Source: Caprella mutica (Eukaryota > Arthropoda > Malacostraca > Amphipoda > Caprellidae). Taken from it: 64,000 bases of DNA. The notes beneath the pieces were generated by a model. The model was not told the origin of the DNA and did no database searches. It saw only the letters and a list, made by a program, of their open reading frames with translations. The DNA lies in NCBI GenBank assembly GCA_947561585.1, contig CANNZV010001162.1, positions 1-64,000 of the forward strand. The letters are read 5' to 3'. This document shows positions 25,595 through 37,214 of the stretch, in pieces. Within the stretch, counting starts at the first letter, position 1. The number at the start of each line of letters is the position of its first letter. The translations under genes were made by a program, and so were the position numbers.

Positions 25595-26315
25595 AATGCG
25601 TAAAATAACAAAATATATTTTCAAATGATCAAGCTGTTCAATTCAGAAAAAATCTATTTTTTAATCTCCAGGAAGCTAGCCTAGGTATACAACCACAGTT
25701 TAGAGATTTAGAGACAAGGAAGTTCTAGTGGGGTGTAGGTCATAAGCCCCCCCGGTCAAGAGCCCCCCGTTTATGAGCTTCCCTAGGTCATAAGCCCCCC
25801 CGGTCACGAGCCCCCTGCTTTTAAATCCTTATTTACCTATATTATTTAATCCTTATTGACACTTTTGTAGTTCATTACTGATTAGACATAAAATATATGT
25901 ATATCGGGGGGCGTGCCGCCCCCCGAACCCCCCTGCCAGGTCATTAAACAATCATGAAGTGTGCAGTACAACAATCTAGCAGATACAACAAACTACATTA
26001 GCAACTCTCAGTTATTTCTATCTAAGTAGTTCTTCATTTGTTTAACTAGGTAAATAAGGATTAAAAAAACATGGAGGGGGGGCTTATGACCGGGAGGGCT
26101 CGTGACCGGAGGGGCTCATGACCGGGGGGGCTCTTGACCGTACCCCGTTCTAGTGGGAGGAAGGTAAATGCGTAAAATAACAAAATATATTTTCAAATGA
26201 TCAAGCTGCTCAAATCAGAAAAAATCTATTTTTTTTTAATCTCTAGGAAGCTAGCCTAGGTATACAACCACAGTTTAGAGATTTAGAGACAAGGAAGTTC
26301 TAGTGGGAGGAAGGT
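25595..26315. repeat. Tandem duplication of about 147 bp, one copy holding an insertion
   Basis: AATGCGTAAAATAAC begins at 25595 and again at 26167; both copies run to CAAGGAAGTTCTAGTGGGAGG. The first copy is interrupted by the foldback element at 25731-26146. The second is uninterrupted and so shows the empty site. Confidence 0.9.
25731..26146. mobile_element. Minisatellite-ended foldback element, GAGCCCCC family, copy 2
   Basis: This 416-bp element belongs to the same family as that at 24600. It has a perfect 9-bp duplication GTTCTAGTG (25722-25730 and 26147-26155), and the neighbouring tandem copy has this sequence once (26297-26305). That fixes the insertion boundaries without needing another genome. 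Inside, a GC-rich CGGGGGGCGTGCCGCCCCCCG hairpin lies next to the core. Non-coding. Confidence 0.93.
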
Positions 26316-26461
26316 GAGTAGTGACTTCTCAACAACATAAGCCCCGTTTACATTGAGGCTCTTTTGCACACTCTGAGTGTTGAAACAAGGGGCAAACCAG
26401 CGGGCAACTTGAGGCTCACTTCAACATTCAACTTGGCCATTCTTTTTGACACTCTGAGTGA

Positions 26462-26671
26462 CACTCACTGTGGCTCAGTCAGTCCATTGATGCACCAGGG
26501 GGCGTAATAAACATCGAAGCTCCTGAAAAATGGCTGACAACGAGTAGAGCTGCTGTTGGACAGCTAATTGAATTGTATAAGACTCACGAATGCCTTTGGA
26601 AATCCTCAAGTAAAGCATATAAAAGTAGAAATTTAAGAGAAAGAGCAATAATGACATTAAACAACATTTAA
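26462..26671 (+). pseudogene. MADF-domain exon remnant
   Basis: A frame open over 26462-26668, ending at TAA 26669, translates with APEKWLTTSRAAVGQLIEL, then YKTHECLW and YKSRNLRERA. The order Trp, then LIELY, then H.CLW, then YKSR..R..A matches the start of the MADF (Adf-1-like) DNA-binding domain of insect regulators and of proteins that accompany Harbinger transposases. The domain stops after about 45 residues, so helix 3 is missing. No start codon or partner exon is evident. Either a host-gene fragment or a remnant of a Harbinger second ORF. Confidence 0.55.
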
Positions 26672-26740
26672 TATTATCCCTCCCTATAATAAAGAGCATT
26701 GTGTTTTTATAAATGTATAAATCCATCACGCCCAAGAATT

Positions 26741-26890
26741 TTATTTCCGAAAACTCAATATTTTCCGAAAACTCATATTTAACCGAAAACTCAATATTTA
26801 ACCGAAAACTCATTATTTATCCGAAAACTCATTATTTATCCGAAAACTCATTTTTTTCTGAAATTCGTAAAACTTTCCGAAAATTCATTG
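26741..26890. repeat. Minisatellite, 18-19 bp, about 8 units
   Basis: The unit CCGAAAACTCATTATTTAT is repeated from 26747; the last two units have decayed. No inverted partner was found in the window. Its CGAAAACTC core resembles the iterated phrases of the foldback elements nearby. Confidence 0.85.
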
Positions 26891-27031
26891 AATTAATTCA
26901 ATCTCCATTAAAACCCCGTTATTTTTATCGAGATAGTACACTAGTTATTAATATTAGGAAGAGATGGAGAAGAAGTAAAAAATAAAATTCTAACTATACG
27001 GTACCAGTACCGAAGGGAGCGTAATAAAGTC

Positions 27032-27399
27032 GGGGTAGGTCAAGAGCCACACCGGTCATGAGCCTCCCTGGTCACGAACCCCCGGTCATGAGCCTCCCTG
27101 GTCACGAACCCCCGGTCATGAGCCCCCCCCCCCCTCCCTTTTTTAAATCCTTATTTACCTAGTTAAATAAATGAAGAAGTACTTAGATAGAGATAACTAA
27201 GAGTTGCTAATGTAGTTTGTTGTATCCGCTAGTTTGTTGTACTGCACACCTCATGATTGATTAATGACCTGGCAGGGGGGTTCGGGGGGATATACAAATA
27301 TTTTATGTTAAATCATTAATGAACTACAAAAGTGTTAATAAGGATTAAATAATATAGTTAAATAAGGATTAAATATCAGAGGGGCTCATGACCTACCCC
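27032..27399. mobile_element. Minisatellite-ended foldback element, GAGCCCCC family, copy 3
   Basis: The ends are GGGGTAGGTCAAGAGCC and, inverted, GGGGTAGGTCATGAGCC. The left array has about 6 phrases, including a duplicated pair. The core is in the opposite orientation to copies 1 and 2. The flanks AATAAAGTC and AGCTAGCAA do not match, so no target duplication is seen, perhaps because of rearrangement. Confidence 0.8.
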
Positions 27400-27821
27400 A
27401 GCTAGCAATCGAACATTATATTAATGTTATTATAATGTTTGAATGTTATATTTATGTTGAATGTTATTTTTGTATTATTATATTAATATTATTTTAACAT
27501 TAGCTTATAATATTAGAAGTTCATGTTATAATCTAACCTTATAAAAATATAAATATAACATTAGTACTAAATATTCGAAAGCTTTATTATATTAAGATTA
27601 TGCATATATATTATAATAAGGTTACTCGATAACATTAAAATAATACTTATATTTTAATGTTATAATAAGATTATAAGTTAGTATTATAATAAGGTTATAC
27701 GTAAATAATATAACAATATTCAACATACTATTTGCATAATGTTTAAAATAAATACTAAAATATAACTTTACATACGTATTATGATAGAAAATCATACCTA
27801 CAAAACGTTTCCACTATATAC
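27400..27821. other. AT-rich spacer
   Basis: Very AT-rich sequence with many short ATTATA/AATATT variants (for example TTATATTAATGTTATTATAA near 27418). No gene or known repeat recognised. Confidence 0.5.
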
Positions 27822-28758
27822 CTAATTCCATTTTGATTTAGTGAAGATTTCCATGTATCTTACAAGGGTAAACACCCAATTACCGAACATAACACAGTTA
27901 TCGATCATATGGCCAATCAAATGTTTATTATAAGCAGAATTCATTAATTTAAGCCTGTCGGATCCTGGGCTTAAAGGATCCAAATTTCGCCACATTGAAC
28001 CAACTCTCTCCCAAAGTAACATTCCATGAGAATAGAAAACCACAACTACCCCATGTAATTTCTATGCTACTTTTCAGTCTGCCATATCTTGCCCATCTAG
28101 TACCCATGTTGGCACAATATGTCATGATTTGCACTTAAACTATAAGTTGATGCACCCCAAGATGGGGAGGCAAATACCTTTGACAAGTCAACTCTCTTCA
28201 TGCAGTCTCTTCTGAGGTAATCAACGTGACACTTCCATGTGAGGTTAGGAGAATCAAATATGAGACCTAATATCATTTGGTCTTTCTTGTAAGTGTTTAC
28301 TTGGTTTTCCAATCTAATAATGGGACAGTTTACTTTTTTCTTGGTAAAATACTGCGTTGTTGTCTTGAGTGGGTTAGCAGCGAGTCCCCATAACTTACAC
28401 CATTCTGCGAACTTATTCAGGTATTGTTGCATATTACTTTTGGCTACATCAATATTGGCATCAAAACAAGATATAGTAATGTGATCTGCATATATGTATA
28501 AGGATATATTTGGGTCTTTTGGAATGTCACTAAGCATCAGATTGAAAAATTTGTGAGAATGGACAGCTCCTTGAGGAGTTCTTGCTTCCGAAGAAAAGGA
28601 ATTAGAATGGATTCTTTCCTGGTAAACCTTGATTAGCTTGTCCTTGAAATAATTATCTAGCAACCTTACAAAATTTCCCTGAAATCCAATTCCAATCAAC
28701 TTTGCAATCAAACATTCCCTCCACACAGTATCAAACGCCCTTGCTAAATCAATTTAAG
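27822..28758 (-). pseudogene. Non-LTR reverse transcriptase fragment
   Basis: On the minus strand, IDLARAFDTVWREC (RT motif A, at 28713-28758) is followed by a frame with TPQGAVHSHKFFNLMLSDIP (motif B, Gly before TPQG replaced by Arg) and YIYADH (motif C, second Asp changed to His). Downstream come LGLIFDSPNLTWKCHV and, after frame changes, a CGFLFSW stretch typical of the region after the palm. Catalytic residues are lost. It resembles I/ingi-like elements, but clade assignment is tentative. 5' and 3' parts of the element are missing. Confidence 0.75.
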
Positions 28759-29399
28759 TAACTAGGCATGATTTATTGGAGGATTATGCAGACCTATTTT
28801 TTATTTATTTAAAACAGTATTTCCCTTACAATGGAACTAAGGAGCCGGGACTCTCCTCAGTTTTATTATAAATTTTCCATAAGAAATAAACATAGTGGCG
28901 GTCCTCTTAAGACTAGCTTTTAGGGCAACCTATAAAAAAAATTCATACATAACTAATTAACATTCACTGAAATTTTACAGAAAAAAAGGGAGTCACATCA
29001 ATATAAAAAAAGAATCGGAAAAGAACTAAGATTATCAAAATATCCGGCAAGCAAATCAAAAACCTCACTCTATTACGAAAATACAAAATAAAAATAAAAA
29101 AATTACTGATGTCGCAGGAGGTAACTCTAATAGTGCTTTTTAGAGGATTCAAAATTTAAGGATTTAAATTCTCTGTCCACTTGGTTCAAAATTTTTTGCA
29201 ACCAGAGAACAGGATACATGATTGCGATTTGTGTCTATTGAAAAGTGGCAGAGTATTATCGACTGTATGTTACTCTCTATGTTAAGATTTAACCTAGGAT
29301 CAGAATTGGGGCTCCTGATTATTTTATGGAAGTAGCAAGCAGTTTTAAACTAATACAGACTATTTAACTTCTAAATACCAAGTTAATCAAAAATTGGGA
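28759..29399. other. Intergenic, no recognised gene
   Basis: AT-rich. Short frames only, none with a recognisable motif. Confidence 0.4.
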
Positions 29400-29980
29400 C
29401 AACTGGGACAGGTAATGAGCGTGCTTGACAGTACGAACAGCATTTTTTGCAGAATATGTAATTTATTTCTGAGATAACTGGGAGAATTGTATCAGATCTG
29501 AATACCAAATGAGAGACGCGAATGAATAAAAGAGTCCTACAACATTTTCAGCAGACCCACTGGCAGGTCACCACTCACCTTATAGAGAACCCCCAGAAAC
29601 TTAGAAATTGTGACTGAACAGTTCTTGATGTGAATTACAATATTTTCAGAGACAGATCTCTGCTCTCCAATATTGAATATATCCTGTCCCTGACTCTGAG
29701 TACCATATGCATTTATATTTGGAGAATAGAATAAGTCATCATTAACAATTGTAGTTTATGGAATCCTAGATATAGTACCATTTGCATCTTCCCTACAGTC
29801 CCTACCTCTAAGCACCCTAGGATTAGTTGATGCAAGAATAGGCTGCGTTCCTGGGACAGTGTCAAACTCAAGTAATTCGGTTTGAATATCGGAAAACAGT
29901 TCATAAATCTCTAATTTACCATTTTCTTGAGTATTTGTACCTTGTACAATCATACCATCATCAGATAACAATCTTGGACC
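29400..29980 (-). pseudogene. Possible second RT fragment (thumb/connection region)
   Basis: Minus-strand translation gives ISKFLGVLYKV and then DSFIHSRLSFGIQI followed after a stop by YNSPSYLRNKLHILQK. This order (KFLGV, then HSRLSFGI, then the LQK helix) is typical of the segment after the RT active site in APE-type non-LTR proteins. Upstream frames (29756-29971) have no identifiable motif. Frames are broken by stops. Could belong to the same decayed element family as the 27.8-28.8 kb fragment or another one. Confidence 0.45.
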
Positions 29981-30149
29981 CTAGAATATCCCCCCATATT
30001 TACTTAGTAGTGTATTATTCGTTCAAGGAATATAATCACCTGAGATCACGAGTAGAATGATGCCTAGTGGAACTAGGTAACTACCTGTGACAGGGGAATG
30101 TTATAATATTAATAAAAAAAAATAATCTAGCAAAAACACTAGTATTCTA

Positions 30150-30880
30150 GGATCTTTCCCATTTGACGACCCTCACCATATTTATTTTAAATTATTTTTA
30201 TCTTATGTACTTTTTGTCCATAAAATTCGAAAATCATAATCGTTTTTTGTAGAAACTAAAACTTTTTGAGATATGAGGGTTCAAAGTTATTTATTCCTTA
30301 TATATTACTGAAGGATTGAGAACTTTGAAAAACTCGTGTTTTCACACTCTTTAGTCAAAGATAGCCGTTATGTAGTTTGTTGTATCCGCTAGTTTGTTGT
30401 ACTTCACACTCTATGATTGTTTAATGACATGGCAGGGGGGTATGGGGTTTATATATGTATATATTCAATACATATATCAGTATCAAAATGATAAATTTAA
30501 CATATCATGGAAACTGCAAATATTCGATATATGTATTTAGGGGGCGTGCCGCCTCCCGAGCCTCCCTGCCAGGTCATTAATTAAACAACCATGAAGTGTG
30601 CAGTGCAACAAACTAGCGGATACAACAAACTACATTACAGTTTCATGTAAAAAATCTGTAATGTTTGAGTTATTTCAATTAAAACACGAGTATTTATCAA
30701 TGTTCTCAATCTTTCACTAATACAGAGGAAATAAATAAGTTGAAACCCTCATCTCTCAAAAAGTATTAGTTTCTACAAAAAAAAAAAACGGTTTTGATAT
30801 TTGGATTCTATGGACAAAAATACTTATAAAAGAAATAATTTATATTAAATTTGGTGGGGGTCGTCAAATAGGAACGATCC
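30150..30880. mobile_element. Foldback element with 8-bp target duplication
   Basis: This 731-bp element has inverted ends GGATCTTTCCCATTTGACG and (right, inverted) GGATCGTTCCTATTTGACG, with arms of about 290-340 bp. Flanks are GTATTCTA on both sides (30142-30149 and 30881-30888), an exact 8-bp duplication. Inner arm parts carry, in both orientations, the sequence TGTATCCGCTAGTTTGTTG found in the core of the GAGCCCCC-family elements. Non-coding. An 8-bp duplication fits hAT, P or Mutator-like transposition. Confidence 0.85.
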
Positions 30881-30940
30881 GTATTCTAATTATATAATCA
30901 ACTAATAAAGTGTGAACGATGCTATTTAATTTTATACCAG

Positions 30941-31030
30941 GGTATCCGGAAAAAATCCCCCGGTGGAAATAATCCCCTACTGAAAATATCCCCCAGATAA
31001 ATTCCCCCGGTAAAAATCCCCCCAGGAAAC
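30941..31030. repeat. Orphan minisatellite terminus, GGAAAAAATCCCCC phrase
   Basis: It starts GGTATCCGGAAAAAATCCC and repeats a 15-18-bp phrase about five times. It looks like the left end of a foldback element of the minisatellite-ended type. A related array in the opposite orientation is at 39815-39882, but no shared target duplication joins the two. Confidence 0.65.
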
Positions 31031-31312
31031 ATCGTTGTTCCCAAATTTTCCTTTGATAGCTATATATATCCCTATTTGTTTTTCTTTCTCTTTTCCTGCA
31101 TCTGTTTATACTCAATACTTATTTTGTTAGAATCAGTTTATTGCTGCATCGTTTATTTAAGAGGTAATAATGTCATCGTCTGAACATTCTGTGCCTTATT
31201 TGTCTATTGATATTTATACATCGCTAGTTTTTAATCATTTACCTGAAGTGTTTAGTTCAATAGTTAATTAGTTTTATTTCTCCTGTGTATATGCAATGCA
31301 TATGTTATCTCT

Positions 31313-32322
31313 GGTGACCGAACAACTCGCCGCCGGACAATTCGCCGCGGACAATTCGCCATGAGGACAATTCGCCGCCAAAACAACTCGCCGTGTGCTT
31401 TATAATTTACCGTCGTATACACCATTTATTTATAAAAAAATATTTTAAATATAAGGTGCGTGTTGTAAATTAAATATCAAATTTTCTTAGCAGTATTTGA
31501 AAATGTTTTCTTTTTCATTTCAAAAGTTAAATATAATTTTTTTTAAATATTATATAATCATAGTGTGTTTTGTAAATTAACAATAAAATTTTCATCATTC
31601 TATTTGAAAGTATTTTAATAAAAACAGTTTTCTAATGAAAAGAAAACAAGTTACGATGTCTTCTTAATACGTTTAATGACTTATAAAAATTACTTTAGTT
31701 TAAAACTAGTAGGTTAGTGCAAATAAAGATTATTCAACTACGAAGTCTTAGATTTTCGTTTTAGCTAGGTAGGGTAAAAAGTTATATTTACTATCTCCTC
31801 TTCTTTTTCCTCTTCTAATCGTGAGTGTAGTCACTGCGTGCTTGTGTTCCTTTTCATATTATTCCTTGGTAAGTGACTGTATCCACGAAGTAGCTCTTCT
31901 GCATCCATGAGCTTGTCACGGACTGGGTTTTTTTTTGTCTTTGTTCAAAAAGTCACTTTGCTTTCTGACTTCTTCTTCCTGTCTCTTGTCAACTAGGAAG
32001 CCCTTCGTTTCGAATAAGACGTTAAATACTTCTAAATTCATATTAATAGTTCTAATATTTTTTACGGCTTGATATATTCTCACAGATGTAACAAAAGAAA
32101 CTAATTAATTGAAATAAAGAAATTTGTCAATAACTTTATTACGTCAGTCTTGAGCTTATAGAAGCAAAATTATTGTTCAAATTTATAATATTTTTAAATA
32201 TATGAAAATGATGTATACACCGACAAAACAAAAATCACACGGCGAGTTGTCCTGGCGGCGAGTCGTCCTAGCGGTGAGTTGTCCTCACGGCGAATTGTCC
32301 TGCGGCGAGTTGTCCTAGAACC
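31313..32322. mobile_element. Minisatellite-ended foldback element, TTCGCCGC family, copy 1
   Basis: The 1010-bp element starts GGTGACCGAACAACTCGCC and, inverted, GGTTCTAGGACAACTCGCC. A 14-15-bp phrase GGACAATTCGCCGC is repeated about 5 times at the left and, inverted, about 6 times at the right, followed on both sides by GGTGTATAC-type sequence. It is flanked by an exact 9-bp duplication GTTATCTCT (31304-31312 and 32323-32331). The 840-bp core is AT-rich and non-coding. Confidence 0.93.
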
Positions 32323-32479
32323 GTTATCTCTATGTATGGTCAATTAAATGTCACAAATACCTAAGGTATTAGATGACTGTAACATAATTTAAATGGGTAA
32401 ATCTTCTACCTCCAATTTTTTTGTAATAAAACAATCATTTCAGGAATTTTGCTGAGAGCAACTAATTAGTGCTGGTTAC

Positions 32480-33166
32480 CCCCCTCTGGAGAATCGAAAA
32501 TAACAAGATTTTTGATAAGACCGCAAAATGATATAGTTCTAGTATAAAATACAACAAGGGCATAGCATACAATTTAAGGTTTTAGTTTTGTATAGCGTAT
32601 TTGCAATTAGATAGCTACACTGCCTGTAGGGTGGACAGTTTTGAGTTTTTTTTCGATTTTGCCTTAGCTACAATGATAGAAATTGGCATATGGGTGAAAA
32701 AAAAAACACGGTATGAAAAATTTTAGCCCAATCGGTTGACATCTTCTGCCCCCGGAGGAGGGAGGAGTCATAGAAAATAAGCTGGAAACCACCATAATCT
32801 GATGTAACATTAAACTGGGTTATCAACATTTTTAAGAAATGCCTTTATGGCATACTTGATGATAAAGGTATGTATGATGAGTACATTTTTAGCAATAACC
32901 AAGTTCTACGTAAACATCTTCTGCCTATGGGGGAAAATATCATATTTTGGAGAAAATTGCTGATGTACTAAGTTCTTGATCTCGCAAAGAATTTCTACAG
33001 CTGTAAACATGAAGTTAAAGGTCCATACATTTGATATATACAAAGAAAAAAAAATTCTACGTAAGTATCTTCTGCTCGCAGTGGGCGGGGGGAAATGAAC
33101 AATTTTAGTTAAATTTGTGATTATTGATATCACAATGTTGTTTTATATAGCTAAGATAAATTATAA
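32480..33166. repeat. Long inverted repeat, left arm
   Basis: It matches, as reverse complement, 37215-37855 (for example GCTAAGAT...AACATTGTGA, GGCATATGGGTGAAAAAA and GATAACCCAGTTTAATGT). Similarity is clear over 32620-33166 and weaker outward. The arm holds three spaced copies of a CATCTTCTGCC module near 32742, 32917 and 33068. No gene. Confidence 0.8.
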
Positions 33167-33748
33167 GGTGACCGGACAAGTCGCCGCCCAACAATTCGCC
33201 GCGGACAATTCGCCGCGGACAATTCCTGGCGGAAAATTCGCCGTGAGGACAACTCGCCGCTAGGACAATTCGCCGCTAGGACAATTTGCCGCCAAAACAA
33301 CTCACCATGCGATATATGTTTTACCGCCGTATACACCATTTATTTATTAAAAACTGTTTTAAATATAAGCTGCGTGTTGTAAATTAATCATCAAATTTTC
33401 TTAGCAGTATTTGAAAATGTTTTCTTTTCTATTTCAAAAGTTAAATATAATGTTTTTTTAACTATTATATAAACATAGTGTGTGTTGTAAATTAATAATA
33501 AAATTTTCTTCGTTCTATTTGAAAGCATTAATTTTTGCAAAAAATATTTTACTATTGGAAAGAAAACAAGTTCAGTTGTCTTCTTCAGCATAATGACTTT
33601 AGTTACTAGTAATTACTTAAGTTCAAAACTAGTACATCAGTGGAAATTAAGGTTATTTAACTACAAAGTCTTATATTTTGTCTTAGATAGGCTAATGATT
33701 TACATTTACTATCACCTCTTCATTTTCTTCTTAAATTCGCGAGTGCAG
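33167..33748. mobile_element. TTCGCCGC-family foldback element, copy 2, right part lost
   Basis: It starts GGTGACCGGACAAGTCGCC with about 10 phrases up to 33310. It then follows the core of copy 1 (from GTATACACCATTTATTTAT onward) until GAGTGCAGTC at 33748, where homology stops. The facing arm of the long inverted repeat continues past this insertion point, which shows the element landed at the inner edge of the left arm. Confidence 0.85.
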
Positions 33749-36354
33749 TCGACCAACACCTGACCAAATATTTAAATTAATAAATTTGTTTATTCACTTT
33801 AGCTTGGGATATAATATCTAACCAACATTTAAATTAAAAGACTAAAAGTTATATCAATATGAAACTTACAGCATTTATGTTAAAATTGAATTAATTAATA
33901 AATACAATTAAAATTTTGAATCCAAAAATAATTCGAAGGAAAGAAATAATCAAATAGAGTTTACAGTCATTGGCATAAGTAATAAATTAATACTGAGCAA
34001 TGGAAGTTTGGTTATGACACTCCACTAGAAGTATAAACTGACATGAATTCCATAGGTAGACTCCACCAGAGACTACCCAAAATAAATGTTTTGTTCTCCA
34101 TGTAGTCTAAATTGCTGTTGCTGATTGTACACATCTTGATACATTTCAGACGAGTGTGTCACTTTCTGGAGGATTGAAAAAAATTAGAATTGGAATTTCT
34201 TTCAATTCACTAAGAAACACTATCTAAATTGATTATATCAATTATCTAAACTCATTAATGCAAACTTAATCGTTCAAATCACTTGAACTGAAGAGTGAAG
34301 ATTTAACCTAATGTAATCGGAAATAAATTCAGTAGCACCAAATTAACATTTGTAACGATACTATGATATATGTACATTACTGTATGTAGAAACCCTGATC
34401 AGGTGATCTGCTTTGTAATATTTTCGGTTCTATTTCTATACCTTTTTAAGTTACAATAAAGATTATCTAATTTGTGATAGCTAGTAGTTAGCCAACCTCA
34501 ACCTGTTAAACTTTCAAAAACTATTTAGTCTCTAAATAAACTTTACTCTTTTGTGATTTTGAGCCGTCACTCCCCCCATCAATGTTAAACATTGCTTTTA
34601 GCAGCATAGGAGAAAATTGGATACTTCCAACCCTCTGCTATTAAAGGAAAAAAAATCCACCAACAATTTTCGATAAGTTAGCTGATCAATTAACATTCAA
34701 CATTTTTCCAATTTATCTTCTGAAAATTAATCAGTAACCTAGGAATTGGAATATCCCAAATAAATAGCTAAAAATCCACTGATTTTGATAGAATATTATT
34801 TTTAAAATCCAAATTTAATATCATACCTATAGCTACTTCTTTTATTAACTAACTGATTCTGATAATCGCCATCATAATGAGGCACACTCTGAAATATGGA
34901 CAGACTGCGTCACTGACACTGCAGGATCAGCCTGCTGCCTGAACAGCCAAAACAGGCAAGGTCACTAAGCTTTCCCCACTGTTCTCAGCAGAACATGTTA
35001 TTAATATTTTGCGGCATTTTTGGCCATTAGGTTCTCAGCAAGATAAAAGGAAATGATAGAGTGAACTTAATGATGGTTCACACAGAAAAAGTTAAAAATA
35101 GTAAAATACCCAAATTATACAGACTGGAAATATTAAATATGGTAGATGGTATTTGGTAGCTACCATCAAAGTAAAATATTATGACTCACAAACTCTCCAT
35201 TTGTCTGAAAAAATCATCAAATTTCTCTCCAAAATGATCAAATTATCATAGATTCTCTCCAAAATAACATTATATAGCATAGGAGAAAAATAGATATTTC
35301 TTGCCATTTGCAATTGAAAGCCTCAAAAAAACTGTCACAAACGCGCCATTGAAATGGCGAGTTTGGACATGCTTCATTACCTGGGCTATCATATAGCTAA
35401 GTACCACTGTTACACCAGTCTGCAAAAGATGCGGCGACTGTTGAGGTCTTGAAATTAGTCTCCTGAATTATCCGGCGATAATTGAATGAATTCCTTATTC
35501 CTATGTTCACATGTAATTATTGGAGAGTATTTGAAATTTTTTGCCATTTTGGAGAGAAATTTCAAATTTGAAACAACTTCATGGCTCATTCATCTTTTAT
35601 AGACTGCCGACTGGGTCAGGCTCAGGCCGTCTGGGCCTAAGCTAGGTATTAGCTATACTATATAGCTAATAGATGTGATAGGGAACTAAATTCACTGAAT
35701 CGCAATTCATTTATAATTTTAGCACCTATCCTTGGCAAAAGAGAGAATTTCTGTGCAAATACTTTACCAGATTCTGCAGACTGGCAATGACTGACAATGT
35801 GTACACTCTAGTATCTACAGTTACTATTGGCTATTCCTAGGGAGTTCTTCCTAGTTACCCAAGTACATTGATAGAATGACTTCTCTTTACAGGAGAGGCC
35901 TTCTTCTTTACTTTAGATTTTTAAGGTGTAAGATAGGTAGTAACTCATAAAATGAAACTTGTGAAAATAAATTTTACATACCTGTGAAGTGTGATATAAT
36001 GTGACTTTACTTCACTTCAGCCCACTCTTTATAATGTTGAAGATTTTCATAGCAGTGTGTTGTTTTGATTTAATTTCACTACAAGTAATTGAATTTTTTT
36101 TTTATTTTATACGTAAATGCATTATAAAGAAATAATAGAGAGGTAACGCTACTCATTCGATCTAAAACTGTTATAAATAAACACTTGGCGTGATTTGCCG
36201 CTAAAATTTTGAGATTCTGTCGTCTGCTAACAACAACAAACCCCCATTTGACCCCATCTCTTTGCATACGTCATTGAGGCAACATGGGGGTAATATAAAA
36301 CATGGATAGTCACAACTATAGTTTTCTATGAACTGTGATCCAGCCCCTAAAACC
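33749..36354. other. Intergenic, no recognised gene
   Basis: AT-rich sequence with short frames only. Near 36242-36292 CCCCCAT and ATGGGGG form a 7-bp dyad with a 40-bp spacer. I see no transposon end or domain. Confidence 0.4.
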
Positions 36355-36945
36355 CTACCATGGCTGAACGCTTTGATCACTACAATTTGTAGTCTTTATT
36401 TGATTCAAATCTTGGCATCTCAATTCTTGAATGGATGTGTGAACGGATATATCAGTCTCTCTTACAATTCTCAATCATGCTGCAGAAGCTTATGTGGCAA
36501 ATTTAATGTGCCTTCCTATAGTAACTGGCAGATCGAAAACTAAGGTCTGGCAGATCGAAACTTCGAACTCTTTTATTCTGTGTTGGGTTTTTGATCTGCA
36601 AGCCCTGAATTGTTGATCAGTCAGATACTACGAAATGTTCGACTGACATAAGGTCAGCTTATTGAACCACCAGTCACAAAAATGTTATCTGACATTAGGT
36701 TGACACAATTAATTAAAAGTGGAGATAAATCTGGTGGATTAATCCCCAATTATATTGTCATTTTCAAGCGGTAGAAAGACGGATGTAATTTTTAACTGAA
36801 GCTTCTGTAGCTTGATTGATAATTGTAAGATAGACTGATATATCTGTTCACACATCCATTCTAGAACTGAGATGCCAAAAATTGAATCAAAGAAAGACTA
36901 CAAATAATAGTGATCAAATCGTTCAGCCATGGTAGAGTGGTAGGA
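36355..36945. repeat. Foldback repeat, arms about 140 bp
   Basis: 36355-36493 (CTACCATGGCTGAACGCTTT...) is the reverse complement of 36795-36945 (...CGTTCAGCCATGGTAG) with some mismatches. The loop is about 300 bp with two CTGGCAGATCGAAA copies near 36526 and 36547. Possibly a MITE or palindromic duplication. Confidence 0.8.
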
Positions 36946-37214
36946 ACTGGATGGAGTGGAGCTTGACGTAAAAACATCTCCTCGTGGTGAGTTTTGGGTT
37001 GCCGGTATTACTACATTGGCAAGCTAAGAGCTGTACTTTTAATATTTGAACAAAATAATGTAGCTTTTATAGTTATTTACTACATTCTTGGATTATCTTC
37101 CAATATATATAAAAAAAAATCATGAACACGTGATATGATACTTATTTTGACTATGTGATCAAATAGATTAAATTGAAACAATATTGACCTCATTAAACCA
37201 ATCAGATCATATTA

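Noticed and set aside
27032..27399. 9-bp duplication for the third GAGCCCCC-family element
   Set aside because: The flanking bases AATAAAGTC and AGCTAGCAA do not match.
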